A stretch of 64,000 nucleotides of DNA from Polaribacter septentrionalilitoris (GTDB lineage: Bacteria > Bacteroidota > Bacteroidia > Flavobacteriales > Flavobacteriaceae), in NCBI RefSeq assembly GCF_009832745.1, contig NZ_VRMJ01000008.1, positions 62,001-126,000 of the forward strand, written 5' to 3'. The notes under the pieces are model-generated. The model worked only from the letters and a program-made list of their open reading frames with translations. It made no database searches and was not told where the DNA came from. The translations under genes were made by a program, and so were the position numbers. Shown piece after piece: positions 1-9,059 of this stretch (positions within the stretch are counted from its first letter, which is position 1; each line of letters opens with the position of its first letter).

Positions 1-40
1 ATTCAACTTCTTCAATTTTATTAGATTCTATTATTTTCAT
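1..40 (-). CDS. Possible 5' end of an unidentified gene, cut by the left edge
   Basis: An ATG on the minus strand at 38-40 opens a frame that stays open to the window edge (first 13 residues MKIIESNKIEEVE). It lies about 75 bp downstream of der on the same strand, so it could be the next gene of that unit. Thirteen residues are too few to identify a family, and the call rests only on position, frame and an A-rich start context. Confidence 0.35.
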   Translation of the reverse strand, partial: MKIIESNKIEEVE

Positions 41-115
41 TGTTCAAAAATTTTAAAATAGGTTACTATTTTAGACGTATTTAATAGAATAAAGTTACAA
101 AAAAATGTTTTGTAA

Positions 116-1426
116 TTATTTCTGCCTAAAATAGATAGTGATTGGAATACCCGTAAAATTGTAAATTTCTCTTAATTTATTTTCTACAAAACGTTTGTAA
201 GGGTCTCTTACATACTGAGGTAAATTACAAAAAAAAGCAAATTGTGGAGTAGGAGTAGGCAACTGCATACAGTATTTGATTTTTACAAATTTTCCTTTTA
301 TTGCTGGTGGTGGATAGCTTTTTACCACCTCTAGCATAGTATCGTTAAACTTACTTGTTGGAATTCTATTTTTTCTATTTTCAAAAACTTCTACAGCAGT
401 TTCAATAGCTTTAAATAAACGTTGTTTTGTTAATGCAGAAATAAAAACAATAGGCACATCTGTAAAAGGCTCTATTTGTTTACGAACTTTGGCTTCAAAA
501 TCTCGCATTGTGTTGGTTTCTTTCTCAACTAAATCCCATTTATTAATTAAGATAACAATACCTTTTCTGTTTTTTTCTGCCAACCAAAAAATATTTTGAT
601 CTTGACCTTCAAAACCACGAGTGGCATCAACTACTAAAATAATAACATCAGAATATTCAATAGAACGCACAGCACGCATTACAGAATAAAATTCTAAATC
701 TTCTTTAACTCTCGATTTTTTTCTGATTCCTGCGGTATCAACCAAATTAAAGTCGAAACCAAATCTGTTGTATTTTGTATCTATAGAATCTCTTGTAGTT
801 CCTGCAATATTGGTTACAATGTTTCTGTCTTCACCAATTAAAGCATTAATAAATGACGATTTTCCTGCATTTGGTCTACCAACAACCGAAAATCTTGGCA
901 ATTCTTCTTTCTCTAAATCTACTTCTTCTGGTTCTGGCATTTTTTCTGAAATAGCATCCAGTAAATCTCCTGTTCCACTTCCGTTGATCGATGAAATGGT
1001 ATGATAATCTCCCAAACCTAAATTGTAAAATTCTACTGCATCCGCATCACGCATTGCATTGTCAACTTTATTTACTGTTAAGAAGATAGGCTTTTTTACT
1101 TTTCTTAGCATTTTGGCAACTTCAGCATCCATAGGAGTAATGCCATCTTCAACATCTACTACAAACACAATAATGTCTGCTTCATCTATGGCAAGTTTTA
1201 CTTGCTTTCTAATTTCTTCTTCAAAAATATCATCAGAACCTACAGCATAACCACCAGTGTCTATTACAGAAAACTCTTTTCCATTCCAGTCTGATTTACC
1301 ATAATGTCTATCTCTTGTTACTCCGCTAACAGAATCTACAATTGCTTCTCTACGTTGAACCAATCTGTTGAAAAGTGTGGATTTTCCAACATTAGGTCTT
1401 CCTACAATGGCAACAATGCTATTCAT
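116..1426 (-). CDS. der: Ribosome biogenesis GTPase Der (EngA)
   Basis: Der is a double-GTPase that helps mature the 50S ribosomal subunit. The 436-residue protein has two G domains in tandem. The first P-loop, GRPNVGKST, is at residues 9-17 and the second, GRPNAGKSS, is near residue 187; each has a DTAG/DTGG switch II and an NKxD motif (NKVD, NKWD). A C-terminal KH-like domain of about 80 residues contains the family's PPP segment and ends in TIYFRQK. The open frame extends 7 codons further to a TTG at 1445-1447, but that TTG is part of the TATCTTTG promoter box. The ATG at 1424-1426, giving [11 protein letters not shown], is therefore the likely start. Length and motif order are those of the family. 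Confidence 0.97.
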   Translation of the reverse strand: MNSIVAIVGRPNVGKSTLFNRLVQRREAIVDSVSGVTRDRHYGKSDWNGKEFSVIDTGGYAVGSDDIFEEEIRKQVKLAIDEADIIVFVVDVEDGITPMDAEVAKMLRKVKKPIFLTVNKVDNAMRDADAVEFYNLGLGDYHTISSINGSGTGDLLDAISEKMPEPEEVDLEKEELPRFSVVGRPNAGKSSFINALIGEDRNIVTNIAGTTRDSIDTKYNRFGFDFNLVDTAGIRKKSRVKEDLEFYSVMRAVRSIEYSDVIILVVDATRGFEGQDQNIFWLAEKNRKGIVILINKWDLVEKETNTMRDFEAKVRKQIEPFTDVPIVFISALTKQRLFKAIETAVEVFENRKNRIPTSKFNDTMLEVVKSYPPPAIKGKFVKIKYCMQLPTPTPQFAFFCNLPQYVRDPYKRFVENKLREIYNFTGIPITIYFRQK

Positions 1427-1444
1427 ATGAATTGAAATTTTTTG

Positions 1445-1452
1445 CAAAGATA
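1445..1452 (-). promoter_or_regulatory. Bacteroidota -7 promoter box for der
   Basis: On the minus strand this reads TATCTTTG, an exact match to the Bacteroidota consensus TAnnTTTG. It lies 18 bases upstream of the ATG of der and overlaps the alternative TTG start, which argues against that start. No clear TTG -33 box is visible at the expected distance. Confidence 0.6.
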
Positions 1453-1502
1453 CAATTTACCCTTTTAAGAAATGCTATTTTAAAAATTGTCTTTAAATAG
1501 TA

Positions 1503-1524
1503 AAAGCCAGCAAAAAATGCTGAC
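1503..1524 (-). terminator. Probable terminator after the 1553-3103 lipoprotein gene
   Basis: On the minus strand the 7-bp arms GTCAGCA and TGCTGGC (one G-U pair) enclose a T-rich loop and are followed by TTTTA. It sits between the stop of the choice-of-anchor lipoprotein gene and the der promoter. The U tail is short, so termination may be partial. Confidence 0.5.
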
Positions 1525-1552
1525 TAATAATAAAAAAAATCTAGATTTTTTT

Positions 1553-3103
1553 TTATTTTGAATAAATATTTAATGTTGCTGTGTCTGGAGCTTCGTTAGA
1601 AACTATTAATAATAATTTTCCGTTTGGGCTATCTTCTGCATTAACTATGGTTAATCCTTCTGGAGAAGTATTTCTTAATCGTTGAATAAAAATTGGATTA
1701 TATACATCTGAAATATTGTAAACTAAAACATCTCCAGATCTTTCTAAACCAATAACAGCAAAAGTGTTTTCACCTTCAACAAAAGTGGATACAGCTTCTG
1801 GTTCAGTTCCTTTATCATCAGATCTGTTTTCTGGGTAATTTCCAAAATCGAAAAGGCCTTTTAATGTAAATTGGTTTCCAGAATCAAAAATTTGCATTCC
1901 ATTAGTATTCCAAATAGAGAAAGATCGAGCACCATAACCATAAATTTGATCAATGTATCCATCACCATCAGTGTCGCCATTTGCAGTTGTAACTTTTAAC
2001 CTTCCTAGATTTTCTTTTTTTTGTAATTCTGCTGCATTAGGATAAGCAGTTGGGTCTAGCGTTAAATCATCTGCTCTATCTTCTTCTGAGTAGCCATCAT
2101 AATCTCTAGCATCACCTTCGTTTGCAGTTATAATGTATCCAGTTCCATTAATTTCAAAGTAATCAATAGCATCTGGTTGATAAAAGCTTAATACTGGCCA
2201 GTAATTTAAATTACCTATGTTGTCATCTTTATCACTTAAATCAAAAGGGATTTCTGAGTAATCTTTAGTGCCTAAAGGTAAAATTTCTGTAATTTTTTTT
2301 GATGTGATGTCTAATTTTGCTATTCCGTTATTTTCTTGTAGGGCAATAAATGCTGTTTTAGAATCTGATGAAACTGTAATATATTCTGGCTCTACATCTG
2401 TGCTTAAATCTGCTCCAGGTCCAAAAACTCTAAATCCTTTTGCTTCTAATGCTGTTTCTTGAGAATTGAAACTATCAAAGAAAATTTGGGAAGTAGTTTT
2501 TGTTTCAACTTCAATTAAGGTTATAGAGCCTTTAGGATCTATATTGTAATTATCATTTGGTTCTCCTTCGTTTGCAGCTATGATGTATTTTCCATCAGGA
2601 GTAAAAGTAACCATGTCAGGTAAAGCACCAGCAGTAATTTGAGCATATGGTGTGGTTAAATCATCTGTTTTAAAAACAACAACTTTACCATTATCGGTTT
2701 TAACATTTGCTTCTACAGCAATTGCTAAATATCCGTTTTTTGTAGCAACGCTATTTACATTACCCCCAAATTCAGTTACATTAATAGCTGTTTTTATTTG
2801 TGGGCTATCCAAATCTGAGATATCAATAACATCTACTTCTTTTGCTTCAGCATTTGTAGAAAAGATAGTTTTAGTTGCTGGGTCATAGGCAGATATTTCA
2901 GGTACTCCATCACCTAAACTAATTTTAGCAGTGGTAGAGAAATAAGTAACATCTTTTCCGTTTGCACCACTTAAGCCATTTAAACCGTTTGCGCCATTAG
3001 TACCATTTGTTCCGTCGATACCATCAACACCATCTTCTCCACAAGAGAACAATACAATTGCAGAGGCTAATACAATGTTGTGTGATAATTTTTTTAATTT
3101 CAT
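1553..3103 (-). CDS. Choice-of-anchor I family lipoprotein with Gly-X-Y triplets
   Basis: A 516-residue predicted lipoprotein. A hydrophobic signal ends in LFSC with the lipid cysteine at residue 21. Ten uninterrupted Gly-X-Y triplets follow at once (residues 22-51: GED, GVD, GID, GTN and so on) with no proline. The rest resembles the choice-of-anchor I / surface-layer-associated beta-propeller family seen in secreted phosphatases and marine surface proteins: repeated strands such as VDVIDISDL, GKYIIAANEGEPND and GTGYIITANEGDARDYDGY, plus an Asp-rich loop (DGDTDGDGYIDQ) that looks calcium-binding. No catalytic nuclease or phosphatase domain is attached. The likely site is the outer membrane or cell surface, and the ligand is unknown. 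Confidence 0.8.
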   Translation of the reverse strand: MKLKKLSHNIVLASAIVLFSCGEDGVDGIDGTNGTNGANGLNGLSGANGKDVTYFSTTAKISLGDGVPEISAYDPATKTIFSTNAEAKEVDVIDISDLDSPQIKTAINVTEFGGNVNSVATKNGYLAIAVEANVKTDNGKVVVFKTDDLTTPYAQITAGALPDMVTFTPDGKYIIAANEGEPNDNYNIDPKGSITLIEVETKTTSQIFFDSFNSQETALEAKGFRVFGPGADLSTDVEPEYITVSSDSKTAFIALQENNGIAKLDITSKKITEILPLGTKDYSEIPFDLSDKDDNIGNLNYWPVLSFYQPDAIDYFEINGTGYIITANEGDARDYDGYSEEDRADDLTLDPTAYPNAAELQKKENLGRLKVTTANGDTDGDGYIDQIYGYGARSFSIWNTNGMQIFDSGNQFTLKGLFDFGNYPENRSDDKGTEPEAVSTFVEGENTFAVIGLERSGDVLVYNISDVYNPIFIQRLRNTSPEGLTIVNAEDSPNGKLLLIVSNEAPDTATLNIYSK

Positions 3104-3236
3104 AATTTATGTTTGATTAATAATTGTCAAAAATGAAACCTATAATTTACTTGTGTGTTAATTGAATTATAATTTAGTATTAGTGTTTTTGAATTTCTGT
3201 TAAGAGAATGTTTAGTATTCTATAAAAAAGTAAGTG

Positions 3237-3268
3237 TTTGTTAGCAAAAGGTAATTTTCTTACATTTA
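3237..3268 (+). promoter_or_regulatory. Promoter for the 3287 membrane protein gene
   Basis: TTTG at 3237-3240, then 20 bases, then TACATTTA at 3261-3268. This matches the Bacteroidota TTTG-N19-21-TAnnTTTG pattern except for the last base. The ATG lies 18 bases downstream. Confidence 0.5.
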
Positions 3269-3286
3269 GAGTGTCAATCCAAAAAA

Positions 3287-3796
3287 ATGAGTGTTCAAGA
3301 AAAAAGAAATAGTGAGTTTTTTTTAAGACCAAGGTTCTCAATTGATTTACAAGAAAACTCAGAAGAGTTGCAAAAACGAATTGAAGATTATTTGAGTAGC
3401 GAAGCTTGTAAATTTAAAAGTAAGGTCTCAGAGGATCATTTTTTTATTGATGTACCTGACAAGAAAAGTCATTTTTGGTCGCCACAATTGCATTTTGAAA
3501 TTGAAAAGATTGATGAAAAATCATCAACTATAAAAGGATTATTTGGGCCAAAACCACAAGTTTGGACACTTTTTATGTTTGTACATTTTGTTGTAGCTAC
3601 TATGTTTTTAGGTTTTGGGGTGATGGCTTATGTTAGACATCGATTGGATGAAAGTTTATTTTTTCCTGTAGCCATGCTAATTGCGTTGCCATTAATCTGG
3701 GTGTTGTTGTATGTTTTGGGAAGTTTAGGTAAGGAAACAGGAAAAAATCAGATGAAAGAATTACACGATTTTTTAATTGATATTATCGAAAATTAA
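3287..3796 (+). CDS. Conserved small membrane protein of unknown function
   Basis: I do not recognise a named family. The 169-residue protein has a soluble N-terminal part of about 90 residues. This mixes an acidic helix with strands (the SPQLHFEIE and SSTIKGLFGPKP stretches), a pattern that loosely recalls lipid- or cofactor-binding folds. Two membrane helices follow at about residues 97-115 and 124-145, then a short Lys/Glu-rich tail. No signal peptide is seen. The gene stands alone between oppositely oriented genes, and its stop overlaps the era stop by 4 bases tail to tail. Confidence 0.75.
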   Translation: MSVQEKRNSEFFLRPRFSIDLQENSEELQKRIEDYLSSEACKFKSKVSEDHFFIDVPDKKSHFWSPQLHFEIEKIDEKSSTIKGLFGPKPQVWTLFMFVHFVVATMFLGFGVMAYVRHRLDESLFFPVAMLIALPLIWVLLYVLGSLGKETGKNQMKELHDFLIDIIEN

Positions 3797-4677
3797 TTCT
3801 GATTGTATCCAAATCTCTTTAATTGATTCTTATCACTTCTCCAGTTTTTATTAACTTTTACATACAATTCAATAAATACTTTTTTCTGAAAAAAACGTTC
3901 TAAATCTTTTCTAGCTTCTGCACCAACACGTTTTATAGCAGACCCTTTGTGGCCAATGATAATTCCTTTTTGAGTATCTCTTTCTACCATGATTATCGAA
4001 CGAATTCTAACAATATTTTCTTCTTCGATAAAGCTTTCGGTTTCAACTTCTACAGAATACGGAATTTCTTTTTTGTAGTGCGTTAAGATTTTTTCACGAA
4101 TTTTTTCATTTACAAAAAAGCGTTCAGATTTGTCTGTTAATTGATCTTTTGGGTAAAAAGGAGGTCCTTCTGGAAGTAATTCAATAATTTTTATAAAAAC
4201 ACTTTCAACGTTAAACTTCTCTAGAGCAGAAATTACATAAACAAAAGAGTTGGGTACTTTTTCTCGCCAATAAGCAATCTTTTCATCAACTTCTACTTTG
4301 TTAGATTTATCAATTTTATTCAATAATAAAATTACAGGGATTTTACTGTTGATTATCTTGTTAAAGAAAGCTTCATTTTTTAATGCAGTTTCACCAACTT
4401 CTACCATATAAATTATTACATCAGCATCGTCTAAAGCAGATTTTACAAAATCCATCATAGAAGATTGCAGTTCATAAGCAGGTTTAATGATTCCAGGAGT
4501 GTCAGAAAAAACGATTTGATATTCTTCGTGATTTACAATTCCTAAAACTCGATGTCTTGTAGTTTGCGCTTTTGGGGTGATAATCGATAATTTTTCACCT
4601 ACCAAGGCATTCATTAATGTAGATTTTCCCACATTAGGATTTCCAATAATATTTACAAAACCAGCTTTATGAATCAT
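3793..4677 (-). CDS. era: GTPase Era
   Basis: Era binds the 3' end of 16S rRNA and checks 30S assembly. The 294-residue protein starts MIHKAGFVNIIG. It has the P-loop GNPNVGKST near residue 12, a switch II DTPG, NKID near residue 120, and an SALE G5 motif. The C-terminal KH domain has the loop IIGHKGSAIKRVG and the usual ending with KVNKNWR. Length and layout are standard. A TATATTTG promoter box lies only 4 bases before the ATG. Era and Der both lie in this 5-kb stretch, but the genes between them point in mixed directions, so they are not one operon. Confidence 0.97.
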   Translation of the reverse strand: MIHKAGFVNIIGNPNVGKSTLMNALVGEKLSIITPKAQTTRHRVLGIVNHEEYQIVFSDTPGIIKPAYELQSSMMDFVKSALDDADVIIYMVEVGETALKNEAFFNKIINSKIPVILLLNKIDKSNKVEVDEKIAYWREKVPNSFVYVISALEKFNVESVFIKIIELLPEGPPFYPKDQLTDKSERFFVNEKIREKILTHYKKEIPYSVEVETESFIEEENIVRIRSIIMVERDTQKGIIIGHKGSAIKRVGAEARKDLERFFQKKVFIELYVKVNKNWRSDKNQLKRFGYNQN

Positions 4678-4681
4678 AAAA

Positions 4682-4689
4682 CAAATATA
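4682..4689 (-). promoter_or_regulatory. -7 promoter box directly before era
   Basis: TATATTTG on the minus strand matches TAnnTTTG exactly. Only 4 bases separate it from the era ATG, so the transcript would start at or beside the start codon. Confidence 0.55.
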
Positions 4690-4744
4690 ATGTGTTTTGT
4701 TAAGCGACTATAATTTAAGAGGATAAAAAATAAATCAAATAAAG

Positions 4745-4777
4745 TTTGGAAAATACTTAGGTTGTGTTGTATATTTG
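4745..4777 (+). promoter_or_regulatory. Promoter of the initiator tRNA gene
   Basis: TTTG at 4745-4748, a 21-base spacer, then TATATTTG at 4770-4777, a full match to the Bacteroidota housekeeping promoter. The first tRNA base is 11 bases downstream. Confidence 0.75.
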
Positions 4778-4787
4778 CAGTCCAAAT

Positions 4788-4860
<73 letters not shown>

Positions 4861-4884
4861 CAAAGCTTAAAGCTATTTAAATCA

Positions 4885-4913
4885 ACGAATTGTGTCTCAC
4901 AATTCGTTTTTTT
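4885..4913 (+). terminator. Terminator of the initiator tRNA transcript
   Basis: A perfect 10-bp stem (ACGAATTGTG / CACAATTCGT) with a 3-base loop is followed by six further T. It lies 24 bases after the tRNA. The longest open frame of the integrase relic begins inside this hairpin, which is one reason to reject that start. Confidence 0.85.
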
Positions 4914-4942
4914 ATGTCTTCTGTTTTCTTACATTTACAGCG

Positions 4943-4966
4943 AGTACACGATTCAGTACACGATTT
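4943..4966 (+). repeat. Two tandem 12-bp copies before the integrase relic
   Basis: AGTACACGATT occurs at 4943-4953 and again at 4955-4965, so the period is 12 bp. It lies between the tRNA terminator and the integrase start codon, where arm-type integrase or excisionase sites are often found. That role is inferred. Confidence 0.6.
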
Positions 4967-4970
4967 TACT

Positions 4971-5342
4971 ATGAAAAAGAACTATTCAGACCCTAAAATT
5001 TACACTGGTGGAATTGCTATTTCCAATTGGTCTAAACTATCAACTAAAGCTCAAAAAGCTGCACTTGACAAGCCTTGGTACTTGTATTTTTCTTATCGAA
5101 ATCCAAAAACAGGAAAATTAGAAAGACAAACAAATATTAAAGGAGATGCTAATAAATATCTCACTAAAAAAGAATAGTACAATTATTTATTAGCCTTACA
5201 AAGTGCCCTACTGAAATTATTGGAATTTGGATTCAATTCTTATGAAGATAATGAAGATTTATATTTTACAATTCCATTTCATAAATATTCCATTTTTTTA
5301 AGTATAAATCTATGCATTCTAGAGGTTCTTCTTTTTCTATGA
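4971..5342 (+). pseudogene. Decayed tyrosine integrase (N-terminal part only)
   Basis: From ATG 4971 (MKKNYSDPKIYTGG) the frame encodes the N-terminal region typical of Bacteroidota phage-type integrases inserted at tRNA genes (YLYFSYRNPKTGKLERQTNI). It meets an in-frame TAG at 5175-5177. Reading through the stop, the same frame continues with recognisable integrase sequence (LLALQSALLKLLEFGFNSYE) to about 5264. It then turns into unrelated hydrophobic residues and stops at 5340-5342. The core-binding and catalytic domains (R-H-R-Y) are missing. It is therefore a nonsense-mutated and 3'-truncated relic directly behind the initiator tRNA, which was probably its attachment site. I saw no second copy of the tRNA 3' end close by. 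Confidence 0.8.
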
Positions 5343-5528
5343 ATTATTTTTAGTACCACTTTCATGTATTTTTATTTAAAGTGAGGTGTTTTAAGTATAG
5401 AATATACAGAAAATGCAAAAAAATAAAAATTGATCAAAAAGCCTTAAATGACTCGTCATCACTATTGTTCTAAAAGAGAAGATAAATAACATTATTATAT
5501 ATGAACATCGCTATAGAAATAAACTAAG
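5343..5528. other. AT-rich spacer after the integrase relic
   Basis: No open frame, tRNA repeat or hairpin of note is visible. It probably holds the worn edge of the deleted element. Confidence 0.5.
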
Positions 5529-6353
5529 TTATTTCTTAGCAGCAATCATCATATGAGGACTAAAAGGCAATAAATATTCATCATTTTGAGTGATTTTTTG
5601 TAGCTCTCTTAAAGTTTTAGATTTCTTTTTGTCTAACATATTTGCAAAATATTCATTGTCTAACCAAATCATACCTTCTACAGCAAATAAATTAATAAAC
5701 TCTAAACCTTGTTCTAAAAACTCTTCTTTCAATTCTTGAGGTTTATGATAAAAAGCATCTGCCAATAAAAAAGGAAAATCTTTGGGTGCATTATGAATTC
5801 CAGTAGTCAATTCTTGTTTACACATTTCAAAAAAAGAATTTGCATGAATCATTCCGTTCATCAAACCAACAACTGTAGAAGCTGGTGCATTAATAGCGAA
5901 TCCTAAAATTACTCCACCTCTTTTAAGCACTCTTTTTGCTTCTAAAATAGTTGCTATTCTGTCTTCTCTTTTTTGTAAATGGTATAAGGGGCCATGTAAA
6001 ATTACCAAATCTGCAACTTCATTTTGATAAGGCAAATTTTGAGATTCCCCTTGGGTTACAGAAAAAGGATGTTGTAGTTTTTTTGCTCTTTTTTGTGCGA
6101 GTTTTATGTGTTTTTCAACAGGTTCTAACAAATGAACTTTATGCCCTTTTTTTGCTAACCATTCACTGTATTTCCCTGTTCCACCACCAACATCAATAAT
6201 AGTTGATTTAGGTTTAGAAACATGTGTTTCTATAAGTTCTTTAATACGGTCAAACTCAAAAACCCCCATTCCTTTTTCAAGGCGAGTTTCTTCTGAAGCT
6301 TTATTGTAAAAACTTTCTAATTCTTTACTGATTAATGGTGTTTTTTTCATCAA
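5529..6353 (-). CDS. Class I SAM-dependent methyltransferase
   Basis: A 274-residue soluble protein with a UbiE/Methyltransf_11-like Rossmann core. Motif I is VGGGTGKYSEW near residue 60, an acidic end of strand 2 follows (LLEP), and the post-motif region reads DLVILHGPLYHL. The C-terminal third has an insert with many aromatic residues and an N-E-Y-F segment that may cover the substrate. The substrate cannot be told from sequence, but small-molecule methylation is more likely than RNA. It is monocistronic. An alternative start one codon later (6350) is equally possible. Confidence 0.85.
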   Translation of the reverse strand: MMKKTPLISKELESFYNKASEETRLEKGMGVFEFDRIKELIETHVSKPKSTIIDVGGGTGKYSEWLAKKGHKVHLLEPVEKHIKLAQKRAKKLQHPFSVTQGESQNLPYQNEVADLVILHGPLYHLQKREDRIATILEAKRVLKRGGVILGFAINAPASTVVGLMNGMIHANSFFEMCKQELTTGIHNAPKDFPFLLADAFYHKPQELKEEFLEQGLEFINLFAVEGMIWLDNEYFANMLDKKKSKTLRELQKITQNDEYLLPFSPHMMIAAKK

Positions 6354-6365
6354 TTAAATTCTAAT

Positions 6366-6394
6366 CAAATGTATTATAATAATTTTAATATCAA
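6366..6394 (-). promoter_or_regulatory. Promoter of the methyltransferase gene
   Basis: On the minus strand TTG (6392-6394) and TACATTTG (6366-6373) are separated by 18 bases. The -7 box is an exact match to TAnnTTTG and lies 12 bases before the ATG. Confidence 0.6.
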
Positions 6395-6470
6395 CATAAA
6401 TCTATACTTGCAATTTGTGTTTGTTGTAATTTAATCCTTATTTTTAGCAGAGAAATGAACCAATCCTATT

Positions 6471-9002
6471 ATGAAAATTAAGAACTCTTTTTTTACAATT
6501 ATCATTATTTTGTTTTTAGTACAAACCCTAACAGCGCAAGACTATTATTTTAAAGACAAAGCACCTTTTAATACTAAGATTCCAACACCAGAAGAATATT
6601 TGGGTTATAAAATTGGTGAGCATCATACAAGACACGATTTAATTGTAAGTTATCTCACCAAATTGGCTGATGTTTCAGATAGAGCTTCTATAGAAATTTA
6701 TGGATTAACTCACGAAAAAAGAAAATTGGTGATGTTTGCAGTATCATCAACCAAAAATTTACAGAATTTAGCATCCATACAAAAACAACATCTTGCTTTT
6801 TTAGATACCAATAAGAAAGTGAATAATTATGACGAGGTTCCTGTAATTATAAATTTAGGATACAATGTCCATGGAAATGAACCCTCAAGTTCTGAAGCTG
6901 CGTTGTTAACTGCCTATACATTGGTGGCTTCAAATAGCAAAGAAGTGTTGAATTACTTAGAGAACGCTGTAGTTTTTATTGATCCAACTATTAATCCTGA
7001 TGGAAGAGATAGGCATACACAATGGGCGAATCAATATCAATCTAAAAATTTGGTTTCAGATAATATTGATGCAGAACACACAGAAGCATGGCCTAGAGGA
7101 AGAACCAATCATTATTGGTTTGATTTAAATAGAGATTGGTTGTTGGCAGTGCATCCTGAAAGTCAAGGAAAATTAAAATGGATACATTCTTGGTATCCGA
7201 ATGTAGTGACCGATTTTCATGAAATGGGTACAAATAGTCATCACTTTTTTGAGCCTATGAAGCCTATTGGTTCTTGGGATCCTATTATGCCAAAAGAGAA
7301 TTATGAAGATTTAAATAATTTATTTGCAAAGTATTTTTCAAAAGCTTTAGATGAGGTAGGTTCTTTATATTATACCAAAGAATCTTTTGACGGAACTTAT
7401 CCAGGTTACGGATCTTCCTATCCAGATTTGCAAGGTGGTTTGGCGTTGTTATTTGAACAAGCTAGTTCTCGAGGTCATGTTCAAGACACAGATTATGGGA
7501 AAATTACGTTTCCTTTCACCATCAGAAATCAATACATATCTACGTTTGCAACTCTAAAAGCTGCAGTTGAGAATAAGACGTTTTTACGAGAATATCAACA
7601 AAAGTTTTTTAAAACAGCAGTAACAAAAAAAGCAAAATCGGGTTTTGCAGGTTATGAATTTGAAGAAAAATATGATAAAAACAGAGAAAAAGCATTTATA
7701 GACCAACTGTTAACCCATAAAATTAAAGTGTATAAAAATGGAGATAAATATACAGTTCCATTAAAACAGCCACAACAAAGAATGGTGCAAACCATGTTTG
7801 AAACCTACGAAAAATATAGAGATAGTGTTTTTTATGATGCCTCTGCTTGGAGTGTTGCCAACTTTTACAATATAAAATATAAAGGTGTAAAATCCGTGAA
7901 ATTAGGAACTGAAATCACATCCACAGAAAAATTATTTTCAAACATAAAAATCTCAAAATCAGAATATGCCTACTTAATAGATTGGGACGATTACAATTCA
8001 CCTGTAGCATTATACTATTTGCAATCTAAAGGATTAAAAGTTGCGTCAGCATTCAAGCCATTTTCAATAAATACTTCTCAAGGCGAACAGAGTTTTAATT
8101 ATGGAAGTTTATTAATTCCTGTAAGTAAACAGAAATACAAGAGTGACAAAGTTTTTGAAATTGTAAAATTAGCCCAAGAAAAATTTGACATTCCAGTTTT
8201 TGGTACCAATAGCGGATTTAGCTTAAAGGGAATTGATTTAGGAAGTAATAATTTTAGAGTGTTAGAAAAACCAAAAGCAGCTTTGTTAATTGGTGAGGGT
8301 GTAAGTTCTTATGAAGCAGGAGAAGTTTGGCATTTGTTAGATACAAGAGTTCACATGCCTATTACCAAAATTAGAATGCAGAATTTTCGAAGAGCAGATT
8401 TAGATAAGTACAATACGTTGGTCATGGTTTCTGGGAGTTATCGTCAATTAGACTCTCTACAGAATGTAAAATTGAAGAATTGGACAGCAAAAGGAAACAC
8501 CTTAATTACAATTGCAGGAGGTGCAAAATGGGCAATAGATAAAAAATTAGTGAAAGAAAGTTTAACAAAAAAGCCAAAAGAGAAAGACAAAAAAGAAACC
8601 AAAAGATTGCCTTATGTAGATGCTTCAGAACATAGAGGAAGAGAAAGAGTAGGAGGTGTAATATTTGAAGTAGATTTAGATGTTACTCATCCTTTAGGTT
8701 TTGGGTATCGTTCATCAAAATTGCCAGTTTATAAGAATAATATGGTGTTTTTAGCACCCAGTAAAAGTCCGTATGCAACAGTAGCAAAATATGCCGAGAA
8801 TCCACATATAGATGGATTTGTTTCCAAGAATAATTTAGAGCATTTTATAAAACCTTCTGCTTCTTTATTGGTGAGCCCAATTGGTTCTGGAAGAGTTATA
8901 CTATTTGCTGATAATCCAAATTTTAGAGGTGCTTGGTATGGAACGAATAAACTGTTTTTAAATGCTTTGTTTTTAGGTAGCAAAATTAGAGTGCCTAGGT
9001 AA
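6471..9002 (+). CDS. Secreted M14 family zinc carboxypeptidase
   Basis: An 843-residue exported metallopeptidase. A signal peptide of about 22 residues ends in LTA-QD. The M14 zinc site is complete: H134-G-N-E137 and H250 (DFHEMG), with the catalytic glutamate in ALLFEQ at E329. A long C-terminal part contains a class I glutamine-amidotransferase-like segment (AALLIGEGVSSYEAGEVWHL, about residues 603-622), common in large Bacteroidota M14 proteins. The likely role is cleavage of peptides in the periplasm or outside the cell. It is monocistronic and converges on the dienelactone hydrolase gene. Confidence 0.92.
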   Translation: MKIKNSFFTIIIILFLVQTLTAQDYYFKDKAPFNTKIPTPEEYLGYKIGEHHTRHDLIVSYLTKLADVSDRASIEIYGLTHEKRKLVMFAVSSTKNLQNLASIQKQHLAFLDTNKKVNNYDEVPVIINLGYNVHGNEPSSSEAALLTAYTLVASNSKEVLNYLENAVVFIDPTINPDGRDRHTQWANQYQSKNLVSDNIDAEHTEAWPRGRTNHYWFDLNRDWLLAVHPESQGKLKWIHSWYPNVVTDFHEMGTNSHHFFEPMKPIGSWDPIMPKENYEDLNNLFAKYFSKALDEVGSLYYTKESFDGTYPGYGSSYPDLQGGLALLFEQASSRGHVQDTDYGKITFPFTIRNQYISTFATLKAAVENKTFLREYQQKFFKTAVTKKAKSGFAGYEFEEKYDKNREKAFIDQLLTHKIKVYKNGDKYTVPLKQPQQRMVQTMFETYEKYRDSVFYDASAWSVANFYNIKYKGVKSVKLGTEITSTEKLFSNIKISKSEYAYLIDWDDYNSPVALYYLQSKGLKVASAFKPFSINTSQGEQSFNYGSLLIPVSKQKYKSDKVFEIVKLAQEKFDIPVFGTNSGFSLKGIDLGSNNFRVLEKPKAALLIGEGVSSYEAGEVWHLLDTRVHMPITKIRMQNFRRADLDKYNTLVMVSGSYRQLDSLQNVKLKNWTAKGNTLITIAGGAKWAIDKKLVKESLTKKPKEKDKKETKRLPYVDASEHRGRERVGGVIFEVDLDVTHPLGFGYRSSKLPVYKNNMVFLAPSKSPYATVAKYAENPHIDGFVSKNNLEHFIKPSASLLVSPIGSGRVILFADNPNFRGAWYGTNKLFLNALFLGSKIRVPR

Positions 9003-9003
9003 A

Positions 9004-9043
9004 TAAAAAGCATATTTAGATTTTTTTAAATGCGCTTTTTAAT
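9004..9043. terminator. Bidirectional hairpin between convergent genes
   Basis: AAAAAGC and GCTTTTT arms, extended by an imperfect ATTTA/TAAAT pairing, lie between two genes that end facing each other. A T run is present on both strands, so it could serve both. Confidence 0.55.
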
Positions 9044-9059
9044 TAAGATTATTTAAATC

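Noticed and set aside
4890..4970. Longer integrase frame starting at 4890
   Set aside because: The start codon lies inside the tRNA terminator hairpin; the residues before 4971 do not look like integrase.
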